Source: an uncultured Acinetobacter sp.
Lineage (GTDB): Bacteria > Pseudomonadota > Gammaproteobacteria > Pseudomonadales > Moraxellaceae
Length of the DNA: 64,000 nt
Direction of reading: 5' to 3'
Assembly (NCBI RefSeq): GCF_947624825.1
Contig: NZ_CANQLZ010000001.1
Span: 124,001 to 188,000, forward strand
Below, piece after piece: positions 18,827 to 29,301 of this stretch. The position numbers and the translations under genes are program-made. Numbering within the stretch: position 1 is the first letter of the stretch; each line of letters starts with the position of its first letter. A model generated the notes under the pieces. The model was given only the letters and a program-made list of their open reading frames with translations. It did not search any database and was not told the origin of the DNA.

Positions 18827-19773
18827 TGCAACAACAACGCGGCATTGCTTTAATTACTATTTTAATGATGGTGGCATTGGCAACTATTTTAGCGGCCACA
18901 ATTGCCAAGCAACAACGCGCCACGGCACAAGCCACGGGCAGTTTAATTCAGCAAAACCAAGCACTGCTATATGCCAAAAGTGCAGAGGCTTTTTTCTCTG
19001 AGCTGTTGGTCGATGATGCCAATAATGCTGCTCAGATCGATCATTTACAAGAAACATGGGCACAACCTATGCCGCCTTTTCCAGTGGATGGCGGTGTAGT
19101 GATGGGGCGGATTGAAGATCAAAACAGTAAGTTTAATCTCAATAGCTTGTTGAAAAGCGACGGTAAAAGCATTAATCCTGCCGCAGAGGCATGGTTACAG
19201 CGAATTTTGCAACGTGTAGATGCTCCCATTGAACTGACCCAAGCTCTCATTGATTGGCAAGATCAAGATGATGAAGTGACGGGGAGTATGGGCGCCGAGG
19301 GCAGTTATTATCAAAGTTCGGGGCAAGGCTATGTGGCACCCAATGCAGTATTTCATGATGTGTCTAGCCTAAGCCAAGTACGAGGCATTGATGCTGCGCT
19401 GTATCAACAGCTTAAGCCTTATGTAGCAGCGTATTCAGTTGAGCAAAAAGTCAATATTAATACGGCATCGGCATGGTTATTGGCCAGTATCGATCCGCAG
19501 CTTAAAATCAGTGACATTGAAAATGTACTGACTCAACGCCGTGGTCAGTTGCAACATTGGCAAAATTTAAATGAGTTTTGGCAAACTGCACCATTTGATC
19601 AGGTAGAGCCAAATATTCGTAATCAAATGAATACTATGTTGGGGGTACAATCCAATACTTTTATCAGTTATGTAGAAGTTGAATTTTCAGGATATAGCCG
19701 TTATATGCAAAGCCAATTGCAGCGTGATCATAAAAAAATACAGGTCATGTCACGTAGTTTGGCACCTTTTTGA
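18826..19773 (+). CDS. gspK: Type II secretion minor pseudopilin GspK
   Basis: GspK is the largest pseudopilin and caps the tip. The 315-residue protein has a leader cut at MQQQRG|IALITILMMVALAT and lacks Glu at mature position 5, as expected for GspK. The large domain includes the SAM-like repeat regions typical of the family (LSQVRGIDAALYQQLKPYV and VNINTASAWLLASI). It is the last gene of the operon. Confidence 0.9.
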   Translation: MQQQRGIALITILMMVALATILAATIAKQQRATAQATGSLIQQNQALLYAKSAEAFFSELLVDDANNAAQIDHLQETWAQPMPPFPVDGGVVMGRIEDQNSKFNLNSLLKSDGKSINPAAEAWLQRILQRVDAPIELTQALIDWQDQDDEVTGSMGAEGSYYQSSGQGYVAPNAVFHDVSSLSQVRGIDAALYQQLKPYVAAYSVEQKVNINTASAWLLASIDPQLKISDIENVLTQRRGQLQHWQNLNEFWQTAPFDQVEPNIRNQMNTMLGVQSNTFISYVEVEFSGYSRYMQSQLQRDHKKIQVMSRSLAPF

Positions 19774-19875
19774 TAGCCTTTACCGATGCTGCTAAACAGC
19801 AAAATAAATGCCCACTGTTGGTATTTTGCTTTATAATCGGAATAAATTCACAAGTTTTGGATCCCATTACGACAT

Positions 19876-20472
19876 ATGTTAATTCGTAAATTATTTAAGT
19901 TCGAAAATGCCCATATTGTCCGTAATTGCACCTCGGATCGTTGCAAACGTTCAATTCATGGTCACAGTTATAAAGTTGAGCTGTTGCTCAAAGCCTCAAA
20001 ACTTGATCATGGACAAATGGTCTATGATTTTGGTTTGCTCAAAGGCGTGATTAAAGATTTATACGATGCCTTTGACCATGCCATTTGTTTTTGGCAGCAA
20101 GATGACGCTGACTATATTCACGCTTGTAAAACCTTTAGCGCCCGCTGGATCTCGCTACCTGTCTCGCCATCGGCTGAGCAATTCTCACGTATCTTCTTTT
20201 ATTTGGCACAGCAAGTGTTGGCTTCCACCCAGACCCAAAATGGTGAAGGTGACGTTGAGGTGTATTCTGTGATTGTGCATGAAACCGATACCGGCTACGC
20301 ACAAAGCTTTTTAGAAGATATTGACAATGCACAAATGGGTGAACTGCGTTTAGAGGACATTATTTTCTCTGAGCAAATTCAAAGCGAGTGGAATGACCCC
20401 GAGATGTATCACAAGCTCAAAACAGGTCAGCACTTTTGTAACCCAAGTGTTGAACTACAAGTTAAACTTTAA
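19876..20472 (+). CDS. queD: 6-pyruvoyl-tetrahydropterin / 6-carboxytetrahydropterin synthase family (QueD-like)
   Basis: QueD makes 6-carboxy-5,6,7,8-tetrahydropterin for queuosine. The zinc ligands are visible as H13 and the pair in IHGHS (H28, H30), with Cys23 as candidate catalytic residue. FDHAICF supplies the later His. The protein has 198 residues against ~120 for E. coli QueD and has one extra residue between Cys and the HxH pair, so it belongs to a longer subgroup. No other queuosine gene is nearby, so the exact pterin product is inferred from family only. Confidence 0.78.
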   Translation: MLIRKLFKFENAHIVRNCTSDRCKRSIHGHSYKVELLLKASKLDHGQMVYDFGLLKGVIKDLYDAFDHAICFWQQDDADYIHACKTFSARWISLPVSPSAEQFSRIFFYLAQQVLASTQTQNGEGDVEVYSVIVHETDTGYAQSFLEDIDNAQMGELRLEDIIFSEQIQSEWNDPEMYHKLKTGQHFCNPSVELQVKL

Positions 20473-20498
20473 TTTTCCGGTTCTATAGGGATATCATC

Positions 20499-21212
20499 AT
20501 GTCATTGACTGAGCAACAACAAGCCAAACTACAAAAAATTCAGTTAGATGAGAGCTGGAAATTGACGTTGAGTGACTTTTTACTCAGTCCAAAGATGGAT
20601 GAGCTGAAACAATTTCTTGTACAAGAAAAACAAGCCGATAAAACCATATATCCGCCAAGTTCATTGATTTTTAATGCCTTAAACACCACACCGCTTCACC
20701 AAGTCAAAGTGGTGATTTTAGGTCAGGACCCTTATCATGGGCCTAATCAAGCCCATGGTTTGAGCTTTTCGGTACAAAGAGGGGTTGCAATACCGCCATC
20801 TTTGCGTAATATTTTCCATGAGTTACATTCCGACTTAGGGGTCGATATCCCTAAGCACGGTAATTTAACCCATTGGGCTGAACAAGGAGTGCTGCTGTTA
20901 AATGCAGTGCTGACCGTCGAGGCAGGACAGCCGACATCACATCAAAAACGCGGTTGGGAAGACTTTACCGACCATGTGATTGATGTCTTGAATCAGCAGT
21001 GCGAGCATATTGTGTTTATTTTATGGGGCGCATATGCACAGCGAAAGGGACAACGTATTGATCCAAATAAACACTTGGTGCTCAAAGCGGCACATCCGTC
21101 GCCATTAGCAGCCAACCGTGGTGGTTTTTTTGGATGCAAAGCGTTTTCAAAAACAAATAATTATCTGAAACAAAATGGCATTGAGCCGATCAATTGGCAG
21201 CTGGACGCATGA
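20499..21212 (+). CDS. ung: Uracil-DNA glycosylase Ung
   Basis: Ung removes uracil from DNA to begin base-excision repair. The 237-residue family-1 enzyme has the water-activating motif [18 protein letters not shown] and the minor-groove loop [15 protein letters not shown]. Both motifs are intact. Its stop overlaps the ATG of the next gene (ATGA). Confidence 0.97.
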   Translation: MSLTEQQQAKLQKIQLDESWKLTLSDFLLSPKMDELKQFLVQEKQADKTIYPPSSLIFNALNTTPLHQVKVVILGQDPYHGPNQAHGLSFSVQRGVAIPPSLRNIFHELHSDLGVDIPKHGNLTHWAEQGVLLLNAVLTVEAGQPTSHQKRGWEDFTDHVIDVLNQQCEHIVFILWGAYAQRKGQRIDPNKHLVLKAAHPSPLAANRGGFFGCKAFSKTNNYLKQNGIEPINWQLDA

Positions 21213-22333
21213 CATATTCTCCCGTAACAAAAGATTATCATCCCGATTTAATTGTTGAACAGGCGGCAAATGGTTGGCGTATTGTAAGATTAAATCGTCC
21301 AAAATCCTTACATGCTTTGGATGAAAGTATTGTGTCGGCACTTTTAGCCGTGTTTCAAGATTTTCATCATGATGACAACGTTAAAGCCATTTGGTTAGAT
21401 TCCACTACCCCCAAAGCCTTTTGTGCAGGCGGTGATGTGCGTAAATTACGCCATTTGGTGATCAATGGCGATGTTGATGTTGCCAATCAATTTTTTGAAC
21501 AAGAATATGCTTTAGATGCCTTGCTGCATAACTATGCAAAACCTGTCTTGGTGTGGGGTGAAGGCTATGTGATGGGTGGTGGTTTAGGGCTGTTTATGGC
21601 CGCACCATTTCGTTTGGTGACCCCATATTCACGTCTTGCGATGCCGGAAATTAATATTGGTTTATACCCTGATGTAGGCGCAACACGTTTCTTAGCAGAT
21701 CGTGGTGCAATTGGCTTGTTTACTGGTTTAACTGGTTCAATTATGACTTCAGCCGGGGCTTATGGCATTGGCTGGGCGACGCATATTTGTGATGCACACC
21801 GCGATAAAGTATTAGACAAAATGGTCAACATTGATTGGGGGCATTACCCAGCGGGTGATTTCCGTGCCATTGACGACACCTTAAACAGCATGCATCGTCC
21901 GGTGGGTCCTGGTCCATTACAAAATTCTTTAGATGTCATTCAAAGCGTATGTCGCGGCGTGATCTTTGAACAGGATTATGAATCCATTATCGGTTTAAGT
22001 GATGCTCGTAGTGATTGGTTACGTCAAGCCAGCGAAAACTTACAAAAAGGTTCACCTGTTACAGCAGCATTAACATGGTTGTTATGGCAATGGGGTAAAC
22101 AAGATCATTCTTGGACTGAAGTTTTTGAATTAGAACGTCAAATCTCAGATTGGAAAATTCGCCATCCTGATTTTGTTGAAGGCGTGCGAGCACGTTTAGT
22201 GGATAAAGATTTAGCACCTGCATGGCAACGCGGCACTGATTTGTCTTTAAAAGGTATTTTAGCCGAACATCCACCTGTTACTGATATTCAAAGTTGGAAT
22301 GATTTGCTTAAACACTATGGTGTACTTGCTTAA
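21209..22333 (+). CDS. Enoyl-CoA hydratase/isomerase family protein (3-hydroxyisobutyryl-CoA hydrolase-like)
   Basis: This is a crotonase-fold protein of 374 residues. It has the oxyanion-hole segments [11 protein letters not shown] and [18 protein letters not shown], and a catalytic Glu region [18 protein letters not shown]. The length and the GLYPDVG motif point to the HIBYL-CoA hydrolase subgroup (valine catabolism) rather than a short enoyl-CoA hydratase. The chosen ATG overlaps the ung stop; the longer frame has no ribosome site. The neighbours give no pathway link. Confidence 0.85.
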   Translation: MTYSPVTKDYHPDLIVEQAANGWRIVRLNRPKSLHALDESIVSALLAVFQDFHHDDNVKAIWLDSTTPKAFCAGGDVRKLRHLVINGDVDVANQFFEQEYALDALLHNYAKPVLVWGEGYVMGGGLGLFMAAPFRLVTPYSRLAMPEINIGLYPDVGATRFLADRGAIGLFTGLTGSIMTSAGAYGIGWATHICDAHRDKVLDKMVNIDWGHYPAGDFRAIDDTLNSMHRPVGPGPLQNSLDVIQSVCRGVIFEQDYESIIGLSDARSDWLRQASENLQKGSPVTAALTWLLWQWGKQDHSWTEVFELERQISDWKIRHPDFVEGVRARLVDKDLAPAWQRGTDLSLKGILAEHPPVTDIQSWNDLLKHYGVLA

Positions 22334-22336
22334 GCG

Positions 22337-22849
22337 ATGACTGAAATTACACGTGATGAACATTGGATGCAGCTTGCCTATGCGCAGGCTGCCCATGCAG
22401 CAAATTTAGGTGAAATTCCGGTGGGTGCTGTGTTGGTAAGTCAAAATCAAGTAATTGGGGCGGGGTATAATCATCCGATTGCGTCACATGACCCCACTGC
22501 ACACGCCGAAATTCAGGCCATTCGTATGGCTTGTCAGCAACTTAATAATTACCGCTTACCCGAAGATAGTGTGCTATATGTCACTTTAGAGCCGTGTACC
22601 ATGTGCGTTGGAGCTTTAATTCATGCCCGTGTGTCGCGTGTTGTATTTGGTGCAACTGAACCTAAAGCGGGCTCATTGGTCAGTGCGCGTAATTTATTTG
22701 CAACAGGGTATTACAATCATGTTTTTGCGGTAGAGTCGGGTTGTTTGGCTGAACAGTGTTCAAGCCAACTCAGTGACTTCTTTAAAATGCGCCGTGCACA
22801 AAAACGTGAATTAAAACTCAAACAAAAACAAGACTTACATACCCCTTAA
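22337..22849 (+). CDS. tadA: tRNA(adenine34) deaminase TadA
   Basis: TadA converts A34 to inosine in the tRNA-Arg(ACG) anticodon. The 170-residue zinc enzyme shows the ligand and catalytic residues HAEIQA and PCTMCVGALIHARV. It also has IPVGAVLV near the N-terminus and a basic C-terminal helix used for tRNA contact. The start is 3 bases after the upstream stop. It belongs to the essential single-copy type. Confidence 0.95.
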   Translation: MTEITRDEHWMQLAYAQAAHAANLGEIPVGAVLVSQNQVIGAGYNHPIASHDPTAHAEIQAIRMACQQLNNYRLPEDSVLYVTLEPCTMCVGALIHARVSRVVFGATEPKAGSLVSARNLFATGYYNHVFAVESGCLAEQCSSQLSDFFKMRRAQKRELKLKQKQDLHTP

Positions 22850-22921
22850 GCTGTTTTTGCCCGCCTGATTTTAGATCAAGACAATAATCTATATTTTATT
22901 TATGAGCAAAATGGAACAACC

Positions 22922-23605
22922 ATGAGCATTCAAATTATTACCATTGATGGTCCAAGTGGCTCAGGCAAAGGCACACTTGCAGCCAAACTTGCACAACATT
23001 ATCAATTTCATTTGCTTGACTCTGGTGCTTTATATCGCTTGTTGGGGTTGGCTTTAGAGCAACACAACTTACTTGATGCATTAGATAGCCAATTGGCAAG
23101 CTGTGTTGAGATTGCCACTCACTTAGATATTGAGTTTAAATCCACAGCACAAGGCATTGCAGTGTTACTCAATGGTGAAGATGTTTCCACCACCATTCGC
23201 ACTGAACGTGTAGGCGAATTTGCATCTAAAGTGGCTGCAGTGCCAGAACTGCGTGCCGCATTACTGACCCGTCAACATGCTTTTGCTCAAGCCCCAGGCT
23301 TAGTGGCAGATGGTCGTGATATGGCCACTGCAATTTTTCCACAGGCGCAAGCTAAAATTTATTTAACCGCATCGGCTGAATCTCGTGCAGCACGTCGTGT
23401 AAAACAGTTGCAGGCAATGGGGCTGGATGTTAAAATAAACGACATTTTAGCTAATATCGAAGCGCGTGATCAACGTGATATGCAACGCAGTGTTGCACCA
23501 CTTAAGCCTGCGCCCGATGCTTACATTATTGATAGCTCTGATTTGAGCATCGATGAGGTATTTACACTCATGACCACTTATGTGGATCAGTGTTTAGCCA
23601 ATTAA
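22922..23605 (+). CDS. cmk: Cytidylate kinase Cmk
   Basis: Cmk phosphorylates CMP and dCMP. The 227-residue P-loop kinase opens [16 protein letters not shown], with [10 protein letters not shown] next and [11 protein letters not shown] as the nucleotide-monophosphate-binding motif. It precedes rpsA, an order kept across proteobacteria. The gap to rpsA is 109 bases, enough for a separate rpsA promoter. Confidence 0.96.
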   Translation: MSIQIITIDGPSGSGKGTLAAKLAQHYQFHLLDSGALYRLLGLALEQHNLLDALDSQLASCVEIATHLDIEFKSTAQGIAVLLNGEDVSTTIRTERVGEFASKVAAVPELRAALLTRQHAFAQAPGLVADGRDMATAIFPQAQAKIYLTASAESRAARRVKQLQAMGLDVKINDILANIEARDQRDMQRSVAPLKPAPDAYIIDSSDLSIDEVFTLMTTYVDQCLAN

Positions 23606-23714
23606 TTTATTTGTTACAGCCGAAGCATAGCCTGATCAGTTTATATGGACTATGTAGACGCTTTATTAAACCGGCCTTGTCTGATCCAAGACCGCTGACT
23701 TTATCAGGTATATC

Positions 23715-25391
23715 ATGACCGAATCTTTTGCAGCCCTCTTTGAAGAAAGCGAATTAAACCTCAACGTTGAAAAGGGTGCAGTCATCCAAGGCGTTGTAGT
23801 AAGCATCGACTCTGACTGGGTAACAGTTGACACTGGCCTTAAGTCTGAAGGTGTGGTTGACCGCGCTGAATTCTTAAACGACCAACGTGAACTTGAAGTT
23901 GCTGTTGGCGACACAGTTGATGTTGTTGTTGAAGCTCTTGACAACGGTATGGGTCAAACAGTTCTTTCTCGCGAAAAAGCAAAACGCGCTGAGACTTGGA
24001 CTAAACTTGAAAAAATCTTTGAAGACGGCGAAATCGTTACTGGTGTTATCTCTGGTAAAGTTAAAGGCGGTTTCACTGTTGACATCGGTCCAGTACGTGC
24101 ATTCCTTCCTGGTTCTTTAGTTGATACTCGTCCTATTCGTGATACAACTCACTTAGAAGGTAAAGAGTTAGAATTTAAAGTTATCAAACTTGATGCTAAA
24201 CGTAACAACGTTGTTGTATCTCGTCGTGCGGTAATGGAAGCTGAATCTTCAGCTGACCGTGAAGCGCTTCTTGCTCAGCTTGAAGAAGGCCAAACAGTTA
24301 CTGGTACAATCAAAAACCTTACTGACTACGGCGCGTTTGTTGACCTTGGCGGTATCGACGGTCTTCTTCACATCACTGATATGGCTTGGAAACGCATCAA
24401 GCACCCTTCAGAAGTTGTTGAAGTGGGTCAAGAAGTTACTGTTAAAGTACTTAAATTTGACCGCGAACGTAACCGCGTATCTTTAGGCCTTAAGCAATTA
24501 GGCGAAGATCCATGGTTAGCGATCATGAGCCGTTACCCTAAAGGTTCTATCGTTAAAGCACGTGTTACTAACTTAACTGACTACGGCTGTTTCGCAGAAA
24601 TCGCTGAAGGCGTTGAAGGTTTAGTACACGTGTCTGAAATGGACCACACAAACAAAAACATCCACCCATCTAAAGTTGTTCAGATCGGTGACGAAGTTGA
24701 TGTTATGGTTCTTGAAGTTGACGAAGAACGTCGTCGTATTTCTCTTGGTATCAAACAAACTCGTGCTAACCCATGGGAAGAGTTTGCTAAAAACCATGAC
24801 AAAGGCGAAAAAGTATCAGGTACAATCAAGTCAATCACTGACTTCGGTATCTTCATCGGTTTACCAGGTGGTATCGATGGTCTAGTTCACTTGTCTGATA
24901 TTTCTTGGAACGAACAAGGCGAAGAAGCCATCCGTCGTTACAAGAAAGGTGACACAGTTGAAGCGGTTATCTTGTCTGTAGACGCTGAAGGCAACCGTAT
25001 CAGCCTTGGCATCAAACAAATGAACAACGATCCGTTCAACGATTTCTTAGCAACTAACGAACGCGGTGCGCTTGTTAAAGGTACAGTAACTGCTGTTGAC
25101 GCTCGTGGCGCAACTGTTAAGTTAGCTGACGAAGTTGAAGCAACTTTAAAAGCATCTGAAATCAACCGCGATCGCGTTGAAGATGCAACTAAGTTCTTAG
25201 AAGTTGGTCAAGAAGTTGAAGCGAAAATCATCAACGTAGATCGTAAATCTCGCTCTATCAACTTGTCTATCAAAGCGAAAGACGAAGCTGAAGAGAAAGA
25301 AGCGGTTGCTAACTTGAAAACTGTTGCAACTTCTCAAGAAAACGGTCCTAAAACGATCGGTGACTTGATCAAAGCTCAAATGAATCACTAA
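23715..25391 (+). CDS. rpsA: 30S ribosomal protein S1
   Basis: S1 binds mRNA leaders and helps 30S initiation. The 558-residue protein contains six S1 (OB-fold) repeats at about residues 21-87, 105-171, 192-260, 277-347, 364-434 and 451-520. The later repeats share the [22 protein letters not shown] core. Codon choice differs from the neighbours: it favours AAC, GTT, GGT, CGT and ATC, as expected for a very highly expressed gene. A strong terminator follows. Confidence 0.98.
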   Translation: MTESFAALFEESELNLNVEKGAVIQGVVVSIDSDWVTVDTGLKSEGVVDRAEFLNDQRELEVAVGDTVDVVVEALDNGMGQTVLSREKAKRAETWTKLEKIFEDGEIVTGVISGKVKGGFTVDIGPVRAFLPGSLVDTRPIRDTTHLEGKELEFKVIKLDAKRNNVVVSRRAVMEAESSADREALLAQLEEGQTVTGTIKNLTDYGAFVDLGGIDGLLHITDMAWKRIKHPSEVVEVGQEVTVKVLKFDRERNRVSLGLKQLGEDPWLAIMSRYPKGSIVKARVTNLTDYGCFAEIAEGVEGLVHVSEMDHTNKNIHPSKVVQIGDEVDVMVLEVDEERRRISLGIKQTRANPWEEFAKNHDKGEKVSGTIKSITDFGIFIGLPGGIDGLVHLSDISWNEQGEEAIRRYKKGDTVEAVILSVDAEGNRISLGIKQMNNDPFNDFLATNERGALVKGTVTAVDARGATVKLADEVEATLKASEINRDRVEDATKFLEVGQEVEAKIINVDRKSRSINLSIKAKDEAEEKEAVANLKTVATSQENGPKTIGDLIKAQMNH

Positions 25392-25451
25392 GTAGATGGA
25401 TAAAATGTATTGTTAATGTAATTTAACCAATACTTTTTACACAAATACTAT

Positions 25452-25490
25452 AAACGGTAGCGTAGTATTCACTTATTGCGCTACCGTTTT
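25452..25490 (+). terminator. Rho-independent terminator after rpsA
   Basis: An 11-bp perfect stem AAACGGTAGCG / CGCTACCGTTT with a 16-base loop lies 60 bases after the rpsA stop and is followed by a short T run. Confidence 0.85.
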
Positions 25491-25552
25491 GTATTTAAAC
25501 AGGTTATTATCTTTTTAAGTTAAAAGTAGCTTGATAATTAAAGAGGTCGATG

Positions 25553-25858
25553 ATGACTATAGAAGCACTTAATAAGTCTGATTTAATAGAGCGAATTTCT
25601 CTTAAAAATCCGCACTTAGCTGAACCCTTAGTGGAAGAAGCTGTAAAAATTATGATTGACCAAATGATTGCTGCTTTATCATCGGACAATCGTATTGAAA
25701 TCCGTGGCTTTGGTAGCTTTGCGCTACACCATCGTGAACCGCGTATTGGTCGTAACCCAAAAACCGGTAAATCTGTTGAAGTGGCTGCTAAGGCGGTACC
25801 ACATTTTAAACCGGGTAAAGCACTTCGTGATGCGGTAAACGAATCTGCCAATAAATAA
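25553..25858 (+). CDS. ihfB: Integration host factor beta subunit
   Basis: IHF is a heterodimeric DNA-bending protein used in sigma-54 promoters, recombination and replication. The 101-residue subunit has the DNABII core: [25 protein letters not shown] carries the signature arm with the intercalating Pro. The start ends KSDLIERIS. Two adjacent ATG codons exist; the second (25553) has the better spacing to the GAGG at 25543. It follows rpsA, as in E. coli. Confidence 0.95.
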   Translation: MTIEALNKSDLIERISLKNPHLAEPLVEEAVKIMIDQMIAALSSDNRIEIRGFGSFALHHREPRIGRNPKTGKSVEVAAKAVPHFKPGKALRDAVNESANK

Positions 25859-25874
25859 AATTTAAGGGGTGTTT

Positions 25875-26234
25875 ATGCGTTACGTTCTGGTTGTTTTATT
25901 ATTGGTTCTGTTTGGCTACTCACTGGCCTTAGTGTTACAAAACAGTACTGAGCTTTCAGTAGATTTGCTCTTTACTCAAATTCCTGCAATGCGTCTTGGC
26001 TTATTGTTATTAATTACCTTAGGTTTGGGTATTACTTTAGGTTTACTCATTGGTGTACAGGTGTTTCGAGTTTTCCAAAATAGTTGGGAAATCAAGCGAC
26101 TGCGTAAAGATATTGAGCATCTACGTCAGGAACAAATCCACGTGGCGCAAGCTGCAGCCGCAGAAGCTGCAGCGCACACCCGACATGAAAAAACTGTGTT
26201 AGATATTCATAGCCAAGACCGTCCGCCGGTTTAA
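25875..26234 (+). CDS. lapA: LapA-family (DUF1049) inner-membrane protein
   Basis: The 119-residue protein has two membrane helices (~2-22 and ~39-62) and a charged coiled-coil tail (~70-100). LapA with LapB regulates LpxC turnover and LPS assembly in E. coli, where it precedes lapB and pyrF. Here lapB is absent and pyrF follows. The ATG at 25875, five bases after AAGGGG, is the likely start. Confidence 0.82.
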   Translation: MRYVLVVLLLVLFGYSLALVLQNSTELSVDLLFTQIPAMRLGLLLLITLGLGITLGLLIGVQVFRVFQNSWEIKRLRKDIEHLRQEQIHVAQAAAAEAAAHTRHEKTVLDIHSQDRPPV

Positions 26235-26289
26235 AGGCATCAAGTCAACACATTAATTCTTTGGTGTTTTGCCAAACATAATAAAAATT

Positions 26290-26323
26290 ACACTCTAAGG
26301 TGAAAGCTTTAGAGTGTTTTTTT
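26290..26323 (+). terminator. Rho-independent terminator after lapA
   Basis: A 9-bp stem ACACTCTAA / TTAGAGTGT with a 10-base loop is followed by seven T, 55 bases after the lapA stop. It separates lapA from pyrF. Confidence 0.85.
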
Positions 26324-26415
26324 ATGCAACAAAGACATAATTTTAAGCGCATACTTGAGCTTGATTTAATAATCTTTATAATGCCTCTAATTTGTTTTTT
26401 AAAAGGGTCAATCTC

Positions 26416-27096
26416 TTGAGTATTATCGTTGCATTAGATGCCAAAAGCCAATATGACGCTTTAACTATTGCCGAACAACTTGACCCTGCATTATGCCGTG
26501 TCAAAGTAGGTAAAGAGCTGTTTACCCATGAAGGTCCGAGTGTGGTTAAAGCATTGCATAATCAAGGCTTTGAGGTGTTTTTGGATCTTAAATTCCATGA
26601 TATTCCAAACACCACAGCACAAGCAGTATGTGCAGCGGCTGATATGGGGGTATGGATGGTCAACGTGCATGCCTCTGGTGGTCGTAAGATGATGGAAACC
26701 TGTGTCGAGCGCTTGCATGCAGGTAACTATGCCACGCAATTGATTGCGGTAACCGTTTTAACGTCCATGGGTCGTGAAGATTTGCGTGACTTAGGTTTAG
26801 ACGTTGAGCCATTTGAGCATGTAAAACGCTTAGCCACTTTAACCAAAGATAGTGGTCTAGATGGCGTGGTATGTTCAGCACAAGAAGCTAAGATGTTACG
26901 TGAAGCTTTAGGCGCAGACTTTGCGCTTGTCACGCCGGGTATTCGTCCTGAAGGTGCAGCAGCTGATGATCAAAAACGTATTGTGACACCTAAGCAAGCT
27001 ATGTTGGATGGTTCAACCCATTTGGTGATTGGTCGTCCAATTACCAAGTCAGAAAATCCTCGTCAAACCTTAAGAGACATTTTAGCCACACTTTAA
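26416..27096 (+). CDS. pyrF: Orotidine 5'-phosphate decarboxylase PyrF
   Basis: PyrF makes UMP, the last step of de novo pyrimidine synthesis. The 226-residue TIM barrel contains the catalytic motif [12 protein letters not shown] and starts [10 protein letters not shown] with the first Asp. Translation appears to start at a TTG at 26416, nine bases after AAAAGGG. The upstream part of the frame (from 26392) overlaps that ribosome site and has no family similarity. The phosphate-binding end TPGIRP and VIGRPIT are present. Confidence 0.94.
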   Translation: MSIIVALDAKSQYDALTIAEQLDPALCRVKVGKELFTHEGPSVVKALHNQGFEVFLDLKFHDIPNTTAQAVCAAADMGVWMVNVHASGGRKMMETCVERLHAGNYATQLIAVTVLTSMGREDLRDLGLDVEPFEHVKRLATLTKDSGLDGVVCSAQEAKMLREALGADFALVTPGIRPEGAAADDQKRIVTPKQAMLDGSTHLVIGRPITKSENPRQTLRDILATL

Positions 27097-27104
27097 TTAG
27101 GCTT

Positions 27105-27138
27105 TAAAAGCTCAAGCTTCTTGTGAGAAGCTTGAGCC
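27105..27138. terminator. Hairpin terminator between convergent pyrF and lysO
   Basis: A perfect 12-bp stem GCTCAAGCTTCT / AGAAGCTTGAGC with a 4-base loop (TGTG) sits between the two stops. On the minus strand it is followed by TTTT, so it most clearly ends lysO transcripts. It may also act on pyrF despite a poor T run. Confidence 0.75.
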
Positions 27139-27147
27139 AAATATACC

Positions 27148-28056
27148 TTATAGTGCAGCTAACACGCTGACCAATATGGGTGCAAGAATGGATAAGACCA
27201 AGCCGCTGAGCATGGCGTGAGGAATAAACGTATTGCCACACGCTTGTTTGACCATGGGTAAAGTCACATCCATGGCAGTGGCACCGGCGGCTGCAATAGC
27301 TGATCGTGGGTATCGCCACCCAAGGGCATACATCAATAAAATTGCAAAAATTTCTCTAAGTAAGTCGTTGATTAATGCAATACTGCCCAACTTTGGCCCT
27401 TTAAGTTCACTAATCACAATGCTCGACATAGAATAAAAACCATAGCCTTGAGAGAACAATAAAGCATCCATAAAGCTTAGATCTTTCAGCACCATATAAC
27501 TCAAATAAGCACCTAAACAAGAACCGATTATACAGCCCATCGGTACGCATAAAATCTTCCAATTTATCCAGCTTCGATCAACAGGATGTTGGGCTAAATC
27601 AAGTCCAATAAGTAACATAAACCCCAACAGTAACCACCAACTGTTTATCACGAGCTTGATCTCAAAGGCTTGTAAGGTGTATGCCAAGAGTACGCCGGCC
27701 AATAAGGCAAACACAGCATAGCCAATATTGAGTAAGGAATTGAGCAATAAAGACAGATCAATTTTGCCTTGGCTAGGTTGGCTTTTTAAACCTTTAAACA
27801 GCAAATAGCAGCACACAAAGGCACCAAGGGATGTGCTAAAAGACAAGGTCAGTGCGGGAATGAGTAAAGTTAAAGGATCGGAGATCGAATCTAACACTTG
27901 AAAAAATTCGATTGCAATGGCCACTAAAATTAAATAGCTGCAATACGGCAGCAGTTTGAAAGCATATTGTTTAACTGTTTGAGGCAGATAATTTGAACTA
28001 ATAAAGCCTAAACCTAAACAGAGTAGTAATTGTAAAATCAGTCCAATAGATTGCAT
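27148..28056 (-). CDS. lysO: LysO-family (DUF340) lysine exporter
   Basis: This membrane protein of ~302 residues has about eight hydrophobic helices. The pattern (LCLGLGF..., then LGFMLLIGLDLAQ and the C-terminal SRSAIAAAGATAMDVTLPMV) matches the LysO/YbjE family that exports lysine. The start is uncertain: an ATG at 28056 or a GTG at 28065, neither with a good ribosome site. It is divergent from an AraC-type gene that could control it. Substrate is inferred from family. Confidence 0.82.
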   Translation of the reverse strand: MQSIGLILQLLLCLGLGFISSNYLPQTVKQYAFKLLPYCSYLILVAIAIEFFQVLDSISDPLTLLIPALTLSFSTSLGAFVCCYLLFKGLKSQPSQGKIDLSLLLNSLLNIGYAVFALLAGVLLAYTLQAFEIKLVINSWWLLLGFMLLIGLDLAQHPVDRSWINWKILCVPMGCIIGSCLGAYLSYMVLKDLSFMDALLFSQGYGFYSMSSIVISELKGPKLGSIALINDLLREIFAILLMYALGWRYPRSAIAAAGATAMDVTLPMVKQACGNTFIPHAMLSGLVLSILAPILVSVLAAL

Positions 28057-28225
28057 AACAGACACAGAGTAAACATGCTGCAGCCATGATACGTTGATTT
28101 TGCTCTAAATCGAATACATCTAGGCACATAATCCATACTTTTAAGTGAAAAGTGATCATTTCGGCAATGTTCAAATTCAATGAAATAGCGTAAAAACGTG
28201 ATAGTTGTGGGGCAGTGGCAAAATT

Positions 28226-29233
28226 ATGAAAAGATCTATTTTAGGACTAATGTACTTGATTCAAGGTATGCGTAAAGCTGGACTTGAAGTGGATCCTAAA
28301 TTACAGGCAGTAGGTTTACGTAGCGAAGCCTTAGATAGTAGTGCTGTGATTCATCCAAGTTTAGAGTGGAACTTGCTCGAAGTGATTGGTAAAAATGTCA
28401 ATCCTGCATTGGGTTTATGGATCGGACAGCATTATACCTTGGTGGGCTATGGCCCATTATTAATGTTATTGGTGACTAGTCCAAGTATTGAGGTGGCACT
28501 CAATAAAGCTGTGCAATATCAAAGACTCACACATTTAACAGGTGACTTAAGTTTAAAATTTGAAGACCATCGTGTTGGACTGTGTTACCGACCTGAACAG
28601 TTAAATACCGATTTGGGTTTATTACGTGCGCATTGTGAAATTTCCAGTACTTTTAAGTTTTTATCCGATTTATATAAAACGATGGGGCTTAAAGTACCTG
28701 ATCTAAGTATCGAGTTACCATTTTTTGCGCCAGAAACCGACGATTTGATGGAAAATTATGCTGGTGTGTATGGTGATCATTTAGTATTTGATGCAGCCGC
28801 AGCCATTTTTTGGTGTGATCGCAATGTACTTAATAAAGCTATTCCTTCAGCAGATGCAATTACGTTTAAAGCCTATGAGCATAAATGCTTAAGTGAAATG
28901 AATCGTTTACGGGTTGATCACAAAGTCCCATTGCTGTTACAACGGGTGTATGATTATTTAGAATTACAACAAGGCATGTTGCCGAGCATGGCACAAACTG
29001 CGCAGGTGATTCAGGTGCCTGAGCGTACTTTGCGGCACCAATTACAGCAATTAGGCAGCAGCTACAAAGAAATTCGTGAACAAATCATGAAAGATAAAGC
29101 CTTGCGTTTAATTGAATATAAAGAGTATTCAATTGAAATGATTGCAGAATTATTGGGGTATTCCGAGCCTGCCGCTTTTAATCATGCCTTTAAACGTTGG
29201 TTTGGACAAAGCCCACGTAAGTACCATAAATAA
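28226..29233 (+). CDS. AraC-family transcriptional regulator
   Basis: The 335-residue protein has an N-terminal arabinose-binding-like domain found in OruR/ArgR-type regulators (VGYGPLLMLLVTS, then PELNTDLGLLRAHC-type region). A C-terminal double helix-turn-helix follows; the second half reads MIAELLGYSEPAAFNHAFKRW, then FGQSPRKYHK. It is divergent from the LysO-type exporter across a 169-base gap, so that gene is a plausible target. Ligand unknown. The longer frame from 28205 starts at TTG with no ribosome site. Confidence 0.88.
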   Translation: MKRSILGLMYLIQGMRKAGLEVDPKLQAVGLRSEALDSSAVIHPSLEWNLLEVIGKNVNPALGLWIGQHYTLVGYGPLLMLLVTSPSIEVALNKAVQYQRLTHLTGDLSLKFEDHRVGLCYRPEQLNTDLGLLRAHCEISSTFKFLSDLYKTMGLKVPDLSIELPFFAPETDDLMENYAGVYGDHLVFDAAAAIFWCDRNVLNKAIPSADAITFKAYEHKCLSEMNRLRVDHKVPLLLQRVYDYLELQQGMLPSMAQTAQVIQVPERTLRHQLQQLGSSYKEIREQIMKDKALRLIEYKEYSIEMIAELLGYSEPAAFNHAFKRWFGQSPRKYHK

Positions 29234-29301
29234 TCCAAAGTGTTATAGCACCATGCTCAATCTTGGTTATACTCTTGTCAGCTCAAAACAGTATGAATGA
29301 T

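Noticed and set aside
19798..19837. Hairpin AGCAAAATA/TATTTTGCT after gspK as a terminator
   Set aside because: Stem is AT-rich, the loop is 15 bases and there is only a short T run. It overlaps a TATAAT box that more likely serves queD. Not strong enough to list.
23887..25388. Several open frames in other phases across rpsA
   Set aside because: They follow from the strong codon bias of rpsA (GTT/GAA/AAA repeats) and have no ribosome sites or protein-like composition.
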